A DNA stretch of 12,676 nt from CAZTPH01 sp031552655 (GTDB taxonomy: Bacteria > Pseudomonadota > Gammaproteobacteria > UBA9339), in assembly GCA_031552655.1 (NCBI GenBank), contig JAVBML010000011.1:1-12676 (forward strand), given 5' to 3'. Numbering within the stretch: position 1 is the first letter of the stretch; every line of letters starts with the position of its first letter. The position numbers and the translations under genes are program-made. The notes beneath the pieces are model-generated. The model was not told where the DNA came from, did not search any database, and saw only the letters and a program-made list of their open reading frames with translations. Positions 6,655-12,676 of the stretch are shown here, piece after piece.

Positions 6655-8070
6655 ATGAAAGTACGCACTAGATTTGCTCCCAGCCCTACGGGAAATTTAC
6701 ACCTGGGTAGTATACGTACGGCATTCTATAATTGGCTCTATGCACGCCATAGCCAAGGGGAGTTCATTTTGAGAATAGAAGATACCGATCGAGAACGCTC
6801 CACAAAGGAGTCTACGCAATTGATTTTAGATAGCATGGCTTGGTTGGAACTTAGCTATGATAAAGGGCCATTTTTTCAATCGGAACGTCTTGATCTCTAT
6901 CGTGAAGCAGCGGAAAAATTAATTACCCAGGGGTTAGCCTATCGTTGCTATTGCTCCCAGGAGCGTCTGAGTAAATTGCGCGAAGAGCAATTAGCAAATA
7001 GGGAAAAGCCTCGCTATGATGGCCACTGCCGAACGAAGAATTTACCATCCACCAATGAGCATTCCTACGTAATTCGATTTAAAAATAGTTTCCAAGGAGA
7101 GGTAAACTTCACTGACCAAGTTATGGGTAGCCTCACCTTCAAAAATAGTGAATTAGATGATTTAGTAATTATGAAATCCGATGGGTTTCCCACCTATAAT
7201 TTTTGCGTAGTAGTTGATGATTTGGCCATGGGTATTACTCATGTAATTCGCGGAGCTGATCACATTAATAATACGCCACGACAAATTAATATTTTCCATG
7301 CCCTTGGCGCTACTGCTCCAACCTATGGACATGTACCATTAATTTTAGGTAGTGATGGACATTTGCTATCCAAGCGCAGTGGAGCTCTCAGTGTTTTGCA
7401 ATATAGAGATGAGGGAATTTTAAAGGATGCTTTGCTGAATTATCTAATTAGATTAGGTTGGTCCCATGGAGATCAAGAGATTTTTTCCCTGGAGGAGATG
7501 GTAGAGTTATTTGAAGTGGAGGATATCAATAGAGCTGCAGCGGCATTTAATCCGGAAAAATTATTGTGTTTAAATCGCCACTACATTAAATCTCTGGATT
7601 CCAAAGTAGTGGCATCATATCTCGATCATTATTTACGAGAATTAAAGATTGATCTTAATCCTGGGCAACCATGTTTAGAAGATTTAGTTGTAGCGTTTCG
7701 GGAAAGAGTGGACACGGTGAAGGAGATGGCAGTAAAAGCTTTGGATTTCTATGGAGACTCTGTAAATTATACTGAAGAGGCAAGAACCTATCTTAACCAT
7801 AATAGCGTTCCATTTATCGAAGCCTTTCAAAAATCCCTGGCAAAATCATTGTTTTGGCAGGAGGATATGATACATAAAGATTTAGAAGATCTAGCGAGGC
7901 AATTTAATTTAAAATTTGGCAAAATTGCTCAACCTCTGCGCGTAGCAATGATGGGAACAACGGTATCACCACCTCTTCACAGGACTATTTATTTACTAGG
8001 AAAAGATAGAGCTATAAAAAGATTGTCAGGAGCGCTGGAGTACGTTGCCACTTCCCAGGATCTAGGATGA
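6655..8070 (+). CDS. gltX: Glutamyl-tRNA synthetase
   Basis: A 471-residue class Ib aminoacyl-tRNA synthetase that charges tRNA-Glu. The N-terminus has PSPTGNLHLGS (HIGH-type motif, His16-Ser19) and the second signature reads LLSKRSGA (237-244), where GluRS usually has KLSKRHGA: the first Lys is Leu and the His is Ser. Ser239 and Lys240 are kept. In the zinc-binding insert, Cys98, Cys100 and Cys125 are present but the fourth E. coli ligand, His127, is Thr (CRT); a His124 is nearby. The rest, including RLGWSHGDQEIF, is strongly conserved with gammaproteobacterial GluRS and the length matches E. coli. AGGAG at 6639-6643 is the Shine-Dalgarno, 11 bases from the ATG. A perfect TATAAT at 6591-6596 may be the -10 box, but I find no matching -35. 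The stop overlaps the end of convergent tolR by nine bases. Confidence 0.96.
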   Translation: MKVRTRFAPSPTGNLHLGSIRTAFYNWLYARHSQGEFILRIEDTDRERSTKESTQLILDSMAWLELSYDKGPFFQSERLDLYREAAEKLITQGLAYRCYCSQERLSKLREEQLANREKPRYDGHCRTKNLPSTNEHSYVIRFKNSFQGEVNFTDQVMGSLTFKNSELDDLVIMKSDGFPTYNFCVVVDDLAMGITHVIRGADHINNTPRQINIFHALGATAPTYGHVPLILGSDGHLLSKRSGALSVLQYRDEGILKDALLNYLIRLGWSHGDQEIFSLEEMVELFEVEDINRAAAAFNPEKLLCLNRHYIKSLDSKVVASYLDHYLRELKIDLNPGQPCLEDLVVAFRERVDTVKEMAVKALDFYGDSVNYTEEARTYLNHNSVPFIEAFQKSLAKSLFWQEDMIHKDLEDLARQFNLKFGKIAQPLRVAMMGTTVSPPLHRTIYLLGKDRAIKRLSGALEYVATSQDLG

Positions 8071-8511
8071 AATTCGAGGAGAAGAATTTTCAGGGTTGGT
8101 AATTAACCCTATGGTTGGAGCTCCAGCTTGCTGTAACAGTGTCATAGCAGTTATGATTTTTTCATAGCTAATATTCCTATCACCCTTAATTAAAATTGGT
8201 CTACTTAGTCTATCCTTAGAATTTTTTAATTCTCTCTGAACTAAATTCGTAATATCCATGGAAGATATTTTTAGAGTGGGATTTGGGGCTATATTTAAAT
8301 AGTAATTACCGCTTTGATCTATGGATAAAACTATGGGTTCTTTTTGTTTAGAATCCATAGCTTTGGCATTACTTGTCGGCAAATTTACTTCAACTCCCTG
8401 GAAAAGCATGGGTGCCGTAACCATGAAAATTACTAGCAGTACCAACATTACATCAATGTAGGGTACCACATTAATTTCAGCAACGAGGCAGTGGCGTTTG
8501 TATCTTCTCAC
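8062..8511 (-). CDS. tolR: Tol-Pal system protein TolR
   Basis: A 149-residue inner-membrane protein with a short cytoplasmic N-terminus, one membrane segment (about 19-37, VVPYIDVMLVLLVIFMVTAP) and a periplasmic domain. Asp20 is the conserved membrane acidic residue used with TolQ for proton-driven force transfer, the equivalent of Asp23 in E. coli TolR. The EINVVPYIDVMLVLL start, the FQGVEVNLP segment and the C-terminal LLQQAGAPTIGLIT segment resemble TolR more than ExbD, and adjacency to a TolQ-like protein supports this. The start is a GTG four bases after the tolQ stop, without an obvious Shine-Dalgarno, so translation is probably coupled. The 3' end overlaps gltX by nine bases. tolA, tolB and pal, which usually follow, are absent here. 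ExbD is the alternative call. Confidence 0.88.
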   Translation of the reverse strand: MRRYKRHCLVAEINVVPYIDVMLVLLVIFMVTAPMLFQGVEVNLPTSNAKAMDSKQKEPIVLSIDQSGNYYLNIAPNPTLKISSMDITNLVQRELKNSKDRLSRPILIKGDRNISYEKIITAMTLLQQAGAPTIGLITNPENSSPRISS

Positions 8512-8515
8512 GTTT

Positions 8516-9187
8516 TTACATTATCTGGTGATGTAGAATATTAGAAAATTCCTCTTTAAATATATCGTAGGTATCTGCTAACTGTTCAATGCCATGGCTA
8601 AAATAGTTATAGGCAATTACGGCAGGTATGGCAGCAAAGAGACCTATGGCTGTAGCTATCAAAGCTTCCGATATTCCGGGGGCTACCATGGCCATGGTGG
8701 CCTGAGAACTGCTACTAAGCGCCTGAAATGATGTCATTATTCCCCAAACCGTGCCAAAGAGACCAATGTAGGGGCTTATGGAACCCACGGTAGCAAGAAA
8801 GGATAGGTGGCGTTCTAAGGTGATTAATTCTCTGGTTAGAGAAATTTTCATTATTCTGTCAGTTCCCATGGCTATGTCTTCGGCTTTGATAGATGGTTGT
8901 TTTTTCAGGCGAAAATATTCGCTAAACCCTGAAAAAAAAATTTGCTCCAAACCATGTAAGCTATCCTGACGAATTTTTAGCTTAGCATAAAATTTACCCA
9001 GATCGTTCATGCCCCAAAATTGTTTCTCAAATTTTTTTGCTGCATAGCGTGCATCTTTTAGAAGAAAAAATTTTTGAAATATGACTGTCCAGGAACCCAG
9101 GGAAGCTGCTAATAGAATTAGCATAACAGTTTTAACCACCGTTCCAGCATTGGTAATAAAACTCCATAGTGATGGTTCATGGACCAT
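8516..9187 (-). CDS. tolQ: Tol-Pal system protein TolQ
   Basis: A 223-residue MotA/TolQ/ExbB family proton-channel protein with three membrane segments: about 17-37, 130-153 (FLATVGSISPYIGLFGTVWGIM) and 173-195 (SEALIATAIGLFAAIPAVIAYNY). Thr146 and Thr179 match the conserved pore threonines. With TolR it energises outer-membrane constriction at division and keeps the envelope sealed. The frame extends to a GTG at 9199, but I choose the ATG at 9187: TGGAG (9194-9198, minus strand) sits six bases upstream as a Shine-Dalgarno and the resulting N-terminus MVHEPSLWSFI fits the family. ybgC is not upstream. ExbB is the alternative, but the N-terminus, the length (E. coli TolQ is 230) and the TolR-like partner favour TolQ. 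Confidence 0.9.
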   Translation of the reverse strand: MVHEPSLWSFITNAGTVVKTVMLILLAASLGSWTVIFQKFFLLKDARYAAKKFEKQFWGMNDLGKFYAKLKIRQDSLHGLEQIFFSGFSEYFRLKKQPSIKAEDIAMGTDRIMKISLTRELITLERHLSFLATVGSISPYIGLFGTVWGIMTSFQALSSSSQATMAMVAPGISEALIATAIGLFAAIPAVIAYNYFSHGIEQLADTYDIFKEEFSNILHHQIM

Positions 9188-9212
9188 GGTTTTCTCCACT
9201 AAATTTTCTCTA

Positions 9213-9240
9213 ATATTAGCAAAATGTAACTGTTTGTAAA
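9213..9240 (-). promoter_or_regulatory. Predicted promoter of tolQ-tolR
   Basis: Minus strand: -35 TTTACA (9235-9240, five of six consensus bases), 16-base spacer, -10 TAATAT (9213-9218, four of six). Transcription would start close to 9206, about 20 bases before the tolQ ATG at 9187, leaving room for the Shine-Dalgarno. Prediction only. Confidence 0.4.
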
Positions 9241-9262
9241 TGCCAACTGCAAGATTAGTTAG

Positions 9263-9332
9263 GTGATCACGAAGGTTACGATATACCGTAAATAGCGGTA
9301 TTGAGTTTAAAAACGCAGGATGTTACTCAATA
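9263..9332. promoter_or_regulatory. Cluster of dyad-symmetric sites in the tolQ / secreted-protein intergenic region
   Basis: The stretch between tolQ (-) and the small secreted-protein gene (+) holds three dyads. GTGATCAC is an 8-base palindrome at 9263-9270. ATACCG and CGGTAT (9283-9288 and 9296-9301) are separated by seven bases. TATTGAGT and ACTCAATA (9299-9306 and 9325-9332) form an eight-base inverted repeat with an 18-base spacer. None is followed by a T run in a way that suggests a terminator. They could be regulator binding sites or an RNA structure in a 5' leader; no known operator is recognised. No convincing plus-strand promoter was found here. Confidence 0.35.
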
Positions 9333-9365
9333 GCTTCTATTAAAATGACGAGGAGCTTAAATATA

Positions 9366-9384
9366 ATGAAAAAAGTATTTTTTT
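9366..9384 (+). other. Out-of-frame signal-peptide start and seven-T slip site
   Basis: An ATG at 9366 lies ten bases after a strong AGGAG (9351-9355) and reads Met-Lys-Lys-Val-Phe-Phe before a stop at 9384-9386. The seven T run is 9378-9384. If one more T were read, the frame would join the downstream gene and give MKKVFFLILGCMLLNAAWA, a textbook signal peptide with an Ala-Trp-Ala cleavage site before Asp. The downstream frame has no ATG, GTG or TTG with a good Shine-Dalgarno before 9398. This is therefore a one-base deletion, a phase-variable tract, a slippage site, or a sequencing error. Confidence 0.6.
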
Positions 9385-9397
9385 AATATTAGGTTGT

Positions 9398-9895
9398 ATG
9401 CTGTTAAATGCTGCCTGGGCAGATTTGGATTCAAAGCTTGGTGCTAGGAAAAATGTGACCCATAGCTCACCAATACAGAAAGAATACATTTTGCTGGAAG
9501 ACCTAATAAAAGATATAGATAGTGGAAAAATAAAAACTGGTGCCATAAGAGGAATGGGGGAAATGAGGATTCAAAAAAGTTTTATACTAGAACCAGGAAA
9601 TATTGGTAGAATTGCTATAGCTAAATTTTGTATAGCTGATCAAGCAAATATGGAGGTAAAAAAAACTGCCCTGTTATATCTTGAAAAAGGTGCAACGTTA
9701 ATTTTGAAAAAAGGAGCCTATATTTATAATAAAGGTACCATCGAATGCTATGGCAAGTGTACCATAGAAGATGGAATTATAGGAAATTTAGGTGAATATA
9801 TTAATTATGGTACCACTAATCTTGGTTCCCCTAACAGTTTCCAAAATAACAACGATGGTTTTTATGATGGTACTCTCTTTCACCAAGAGCTTTAG
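9398..9895 (+). CDS. Small secreted protein of unknown function, signal peptide interrupted upstream
   Basis: I do not recognise this protein. The intact frame from the ATG at 9398 gives 165 residues beginning MLLNAAWADLD, which looks like the second half of a signal peptide; the first half is encoded from 9366 in another frame (see the slip-site entry). The predicted mature part, after Ala-Trp-Ala, would be about 157 residues. It has a charged N-terminal region (ILLEDLIKDIDSGKIKTG), then short Gly-punctuated beta-strand-like units: LYLEKGATLILKKGAYIYNKGTIECYG, CTIEDGIIGNLGEYINYGTTNLG. This pattern of evenly spaced glycines and alternating hydrophobics resembles a small beta-helix or beta-solenoid, as in surface or periplasmic proteins; that is inference. 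Two cysteines (in ECYGKC) could form a disulphide. The tail is Asn- and Gly-rich. It overlaps the end of the convergent lgt by four bases. If the frame break is real, the gene may be off or a recent pseudogene. Confidence 0.6.
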   Translation: MLLNAAWADLDSKLGARKNVTHSSPIQKEYILLEDLIKDIDSGKIKTGAIRGMGEMRIQKSFILEPGNIGRIAIAKFCIADQANMEVKKTALLYLEKGATLILKKGAYIYNKGTIECYGKCTIEDGIIGNLGEYINYGTTNLGSPNSFQNNNDGFYDGTLFHQEL

Positions 9896-10677
9896 CAATT
9901 AGTTTTTTTATTACAGTGTAACAATATCCCTAAACCCAATAATACCATGGGGATTGATAGTAATTGCCCCATGGTTAGTTGGCGGAATAAAATAAATCCC
10001 ATGTGACTATCTGGTTCGCGGAAAAATTCACAGACAAATCTGCCAATACCGTAGCAAAATAGAAATACTCCACCAGGAGTTCCCACAACTCTGGATTTTC
10101 TAGTATATAACCATAGAATCATAAACAGTAAAACCCCTTCCACTAGGGCTTCATAGAGTTGCGATGGATGCCGAGGTAATGCATCGGCATTTGGAAATAC
10201 CATACCCCAGGGTAGGGTAGTTACTCTACCAAACACTTCCCCGTTAATAAAATTACTAATTCTGCCTAGAAATAGTCCAATGGGGGCTAGGGGAGCAGCA
10301 AAATCCAATACAGTAATAAAATTTTGTTTTTGTTTTCTAGAGAACAGATAAATTGCTCCTATAACACCAAGTAGCCCACCATGGAAAGACATACCGCCTT
10401 GCCATATTTTTAATGGAAACCATGGGTCATGGTAAGTAATTATGAGGCCGTAGAACAGTACGTAACCTAGTCTTCCGCCAATAATTGTTCCCAGAGCACA
10501 GTAAAATATGAAATCTGTGATTGTTTCATTGTTCCAATCGTAGCCAAAATTTTTCGCGCGATATCTAGCTAATATCCAGGCTAGGGCAAAGCTAACTAGA
10601 TAGGCTATGCCATACCAATAAATTTTTATACCCCCTAGTTGAATAGCAATGGGATCAATTTGTGGGTAATTAATCAT
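9892..10677 (-). CDS. lgt: Phosphatidylglycerol--prolipoprotein diacylglyceryl transferase (Lgt)
   Basis: A 261-residue polytopic inner-membrane enzyme that transfers diacylglyceryl from phosphatidylglycerol to the lipobox cysteine of prelipoproteins, the first step of lipoprotein maturation. Seen here: IYWYGIAYL (19-27), GGMSFHGGLLG (94-104) with His99 equivalent to E. coli His103, the Lgt signature GRISNFINGEVFGR (138-151) with Arg139 equivalent to E. coli Arg143, RHPSQLYEA (169-177) and IGRFVCEFFREPD (211-223). Hydrophobic segments are consistent with about seven membrane helices. The start ATG lies within the last codons of rppH (8-base overlap), so the two genes are almost certainly co-transcribed and translationally coupled. 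In E. coli rppH-ptsP-lgt-thyA are in order; here ptsP is missing between them and thyA does not follow. Length is slightly short of E. coli (291) but all signatures are present. Confidence 0.96.
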   Translation of the reverse strand: MINYPQIDPIAIQLGGIKIYWYGIAYLVSFALAWILARYRAKNFGYDWNNETITDFIFYCALGTIIGGRLGYVLFYGLIITYHDPWFPLKIWQGGMSFHGGLLGVIGAIYLFSRKQKQNFITVLDFAAPLAPIGLFLGRISNFINGEVFGRVTTLPWGMVFPNADALPRHPSQLYEALVEGVLLFMILWLYTRKSRVVGTPGGVFLFCYGIGRFVCEFFREPDSHMGFILFRQLTMGQLLSIPMVLLGLGILLHCNKKTNC

Positions 10678-11224
10678 GGATATTATTGTAGGCCGGTGAT
10701 TTTATTTTTTTATCCTGGGAAGCAAAGCCAGAAAATGTTGTTGATTCGATCTGCGACTTAACAAAGGGCTCCAGCTCTTTTAGGGCTCTGAAATAAACAT
10801 CCCTTTTAAAATAAATAACATATCTAAGAGGTTCCCAATACCCCACCCATTTCCACTCACTAAATTCCGGATGGGAAACAGCTTTTAGGTTAACTCTATG
10901 CTCTTCGCTTGTAAGCAACAATAAAAACCATTTTTGTTTTTGGCCAATGCAGCGAGATTTTTGGTTATGCTGCCTTAGGTGCGATGGTAATCTATAGCGC
11001 AGCCATCGTTTGGTAACCGCTAGAATTTCAACGTCATTTTTCGCTAATCCTGTCTCCTCAGCTAGCTCTCTGTACATTGCTTCTTCTAAAGTTTCATAGG
11101 GATTCATTCCTCCCTGGGGGAATTGCCAACCGGATGCCTTGATGCGTTTTCCCCAAAATAACTTTCCCTCTCTATTTACTAAAATAATACCAACATTTAG
11201 TCTAAAACCGTTGCGATCAAGCAT
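10670..11224 (-). CDS. rppH: RNA 5'-pyrophosphohydrolase RppH (Nudix)
   Basis: A 184-residue Nudix hydrolase that converts 5'-triphosphate ends of mRNA to monophosphate and so triggers RNase E-dependent decay. The Nudix box is complete: G38-x5-E44-x7-R52-E53-L-x-E56-E57-x-G59-L60, with Glu53, Glu56 and Glu57 as the metal and catalytic residues. The flanking DRNGFRLNVGIILVN and GWQFPQGGMNP segments, and the later RYRLPSHLR stretch, match RppH rather than other Nudix families. Length is close to the 176 residues of E. coli RppH, with a somewhat polar, variable C-terminal tail (KKIKSPAYN). It overlaps lgt by eight bases. A 94-base gap separates it from the upstream icmF/tssM-like gene. No clear Shine-Dalgarno or promoter was found; read-through from upstream is possible. 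Confidence 0.95.
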   Translation of the reverse strand: MLDRNGFRLNVGIILVNREGKLFWGKRIKASGWQFPQGGMNPYETLEEAMYRELAEETGLAKNDVEILAVTKRWLRYRLPSHLRQHNQKSRCIGQKQKWFLLLLTSEEHRVNLKAVSHPEFSEWKWVGYWEPLRYVIYFKRDVYFRALKELEPFVKSQIESTTFSGFASQDKKIKSPAYNNIHD

Positions 11225-11288
11225 CTCTTATTTTTTCTCATCATTAACACTTTGTGGGATAACATTTTTTCATAAGAGACAATGATTT

Positions 11289-11302
11289 GCAATAGAAATT
11301 GC
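11289..11302 (-). other. Small hairpin downstream of the IcmF/TssM-like gene
   Basis: GCAAT (11289-11293) and ATTGC (11298-11302) form a five-base stem with a four-base loop, 16 bases after the stop of the minus-strand IcmF/TssM-like gene. No T run follows on that strand, so it is at most a weak, non-canonical terminator or an RNA-processing structure. Confidence 0.2.
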
Positions 11303-11318
11303 GTTTTGTCGGCTTTGT

Positions 11319-12676
11319 CTAATATAGTTTAAAATTATCTATAATTTCCAACATAAATATATTTATAACGTTTGTTGCCGTCAAAAGATATTTAATTACA
11401 TTTCCGTGAAGTTCCAAAGTCAATTCTATTTTTTTGGATCCCTTAGAAATATCCAGGACCGACTTATCTAATATTTTAAACCAGGCCCAGTCACCAATTT
11501 CCGTAGTACTGAAATATTTGCCATGGTCATCGGTAAAGCTAAGAGTAACTGCATTGGAGGTGCCAGGCCAAGAAATAGTTTGCTTTTGCTTTGCCATGCC
11601 ATTGGAGTATGATACCTGCTGACCGTTGAGATGAAGAACAAAACTTTGAGTATGGGGAGTCATGGCCATGGGAGCCATATCAAAGGTTACCAGTGGAGTA
11701 GGAGTTTTTTGAGGGTAGAACATCTTTTGAATCAAAGCTGCCCGCAGAAAGAACTCCAACATTTCCGAAGGATATTTTATCTTTTCCCCCGCGATTTTTT
11801 GCCACTGCCAATTAATCCTATCTATGGTTACCAAGGGTTCGATGTAGCGGGTAAAAAATCTATCCATGATCCCATGGGGAGCGAAAAAACTATTAAAATC
11901 TTTAAGAGATACCTCTCGTTCGCTCGCTTTAGAAAAAGGATATCTGTTTTCTAATTTTCCATGGTACGCTGGTAGTACCTCCTTTTGCCATTGACTTCTA
12001 ATGTAGTGGTAACTACTTTTGGTAATAATTTCCCAGGAATTTTGTACCATCGCTAGGAGATATGATTTAGTGGGTTCGTTTTGCTTTATTGCAAATTGGT
12101 ACAAAGTAGCCAATGGGTTATCTATGTTAATATTTTGCAGAGATTCTACGATGGCGATATAAAATTTCTCTTCCCAGTTTTTTTTCGCTGCAATTTTTTC
12201 AAAATAAACTAAAGTAGCTGCTAGTATTTTTTTAATTTCGTCTAAATTGATTTTGCTAAGCTCTCCTATTTGATTATCTATTTCTTGAGCTAGCGCCACG
12301 GGAGGGTTAGAAATTTCTAGGTTTCTTTCAATGGCTTTAATGGTCTGAGCAAAAATGGCGCCGTGCGATGCTTCTTGTCTAAATAGGGCGAGTAATTTTG
12401 GGAAATCATCGGCTAAAATTTGTTGACCACTATTCAGCAACATATATTTAGATTCACCAACATAGCTCTCTACGTAATAGTGTCTAAGTTTTGAAATATG
12501 GTCATCTATTGCTATATCAATGGAATCGATTGCGCCCATGACCCAGTCTCCTCGAAAAAATTGGGCGGCTAATTTGGGTATCGTACGCTGATAAACACTA
12601 TGAAAATTTTCTTTTAAATATAGATTAGCAATGATTCCATGCTTAAAATCATTTTTTTTACTGGTGCCTTCAAAGG
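11319..12676 (-). CDS. IcmF/TssM-like secretion protein, C-terminal part only
   Basis: The frame is open from the window edge to the TAG at 11319-11321, so about 451 C-terminal residues are visible; an internal Met at 12539 is not the start because the preceding codons (ending QFFRGDWVMGAID) continue the family pattern. IcmF/TssM proteins are large inner-membrane components of type VI secretion systems and, as IcmF, accessory stabilisers of the Dot/Icm type IVB system. Recognisable features are a WVMG segment after the catalytically unrelated middle region, FFAPHGIMDRFFTRYIEPLV, the C-terminal beta-rich domain with FVLHLNGQQVSYSNG, TISWPG, then IGDWAWFKILD and a final NVINIFMLEIIDNFKL, which corresponds to the NPF-type end of the family. 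The N-terminal membrane segments and Walker A region are outside the window. Without dotU/tssL or other partners in view I cannot tell IcmF (type IVB) from TssM (type VI). Confidence 0.75.
   Translation of the reverse strand, partial: FEGTSKKNDFKHGIIANLYLKENFHSVYQRTIPKLAAQFFRGDWVMGAIDSIDIAIDDHISKLRHYYVESYVGESKYMLLNSGQQILADDFPKLLALFRQEASHGAIFAQTIKAIERNLEISNPPVALAQEIDNQIGELSKINLDEIKKILAATLVYFEKIAAKKNWEEKFYIAIVESLQNINIDNPLATLYQFAIKQNEPTKSYLLAMVQNSWEIITKSSYHYIRSQWQKEVLPAYHGKLENRYPFSKASEREVSLKDFNSFFAPHGIMDRFFTRYIEPLVTIDRINWQWQKIAGEKIKYPSEMLEFFLRAALIQKMFYPQKTPTPLVTFDMAPMAMTPHTQSFVLHLNGQQVSYSNGMAKQKQTISWPGTSNAVTLSFTDDHGKYFSTTEIGDWAWFKILDKSVLDISKGSKKIELTLELHGNVIKYLLTATNVINIFMLEIIDNFKLY

Noticed and set aside
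8062..9187. ExbB-ExbD (siderophore uptake energisers) as the identity of the pair
   Set aside because: N-terminal and C-terminal segments match TolQ and TolR better and there is no tonB or receptor nearby; kept as an alternative only.
9188..9199. A GTG at 9199 as the tolQ start
   Set aside because: The bases just after it form the TGGAG Shine-Dalgarno for the ATG at 9187, which gives the expected TolQ N-terminus.
9375..9401. A lipoprotein signal (Leu-Gly-Cys) in the restored leader
   Set aside because: The cysteine comes only 11 residues in, the preceding residues fit the lipobox poorly, and Ala-Trp-Ala further on is a better signal peptidase I site.
9340..9546. Minus-strand open frame overlapping the secreted-protein gene start
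   Set aside because: It would remove the signal-peptide context; its hydrophobic N-terminal run has no family match and it lacks a convincing ribosome site.
11434..11954. Two plus-strand open frames opposite the IcmF/TssM-like gene
   Set aside because: They lie antisense to a well-supported frame and show no domain-like pattern.

Overview
The window reads as a compact, AT-rich gammaproteobacterial chromosome segment made mostly of housekeeping genes. Evidence for the lineage is the close match to gammaproteobacterial protein families (WaaC, GluRS, TolQ/TolR, RppH, Smg), the def/dprA-smg-topA arrangement, and an IcmF/TssM-type secretion protein. A host-associated or Legionellales-like organism would fit the low GC, small intergenic gaps and thinned-out operons, but that placement is inference.

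Layout. 1-308 is the 3' end of coaD (+). 320-844 is def (-), convergent with coaD and divergent from dprA. 893-4788 is dprA-smg-topA (+), tightly packed, followed by a lone clpP (+, 4835-5431). waaC (-) converges on clpP; a tRNA-Val(CAC) gene (-) lies just upstream of waaC. gltX (+, 6655-8070) is divergent from the tRNA and overlaps the end of tolR by 9 bases. tolQ-tolR (-) are present without tolA, tolB, pal or ybgC. A 210-base intergenic region with several DNA dyads separates tolQ from a small unrecognised secreted-protein gene (+, 9398-9895), whose signal peptide is encoded one frame away across a run of seven T. lgt and rppH (-) overlap as a pair. The window ends inside the C-terminal part of an IcmF/TssM-like gene (-).

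The genes fall into a few themes: CoA synthesis (coaD), protein maturation and turnover (def, clpP), DNA topology and DNA uptake processing (topA, dprA), translation (gltX, tRNA-Val), envelope construction (waaC, lgt, tolQR), mRNA 5' end processing (rppH) and secretion (icmF/tssM). No mobile element, CRISPR array or integrase is visible. The points most worth a second look are the out-of-frame signal peptide at a homopolymer, the strong excess of the palindrome CCATGG (24 copies), residue changes in GluRS and peptide deformylase, and the clpP gene lacking clpX beside it.
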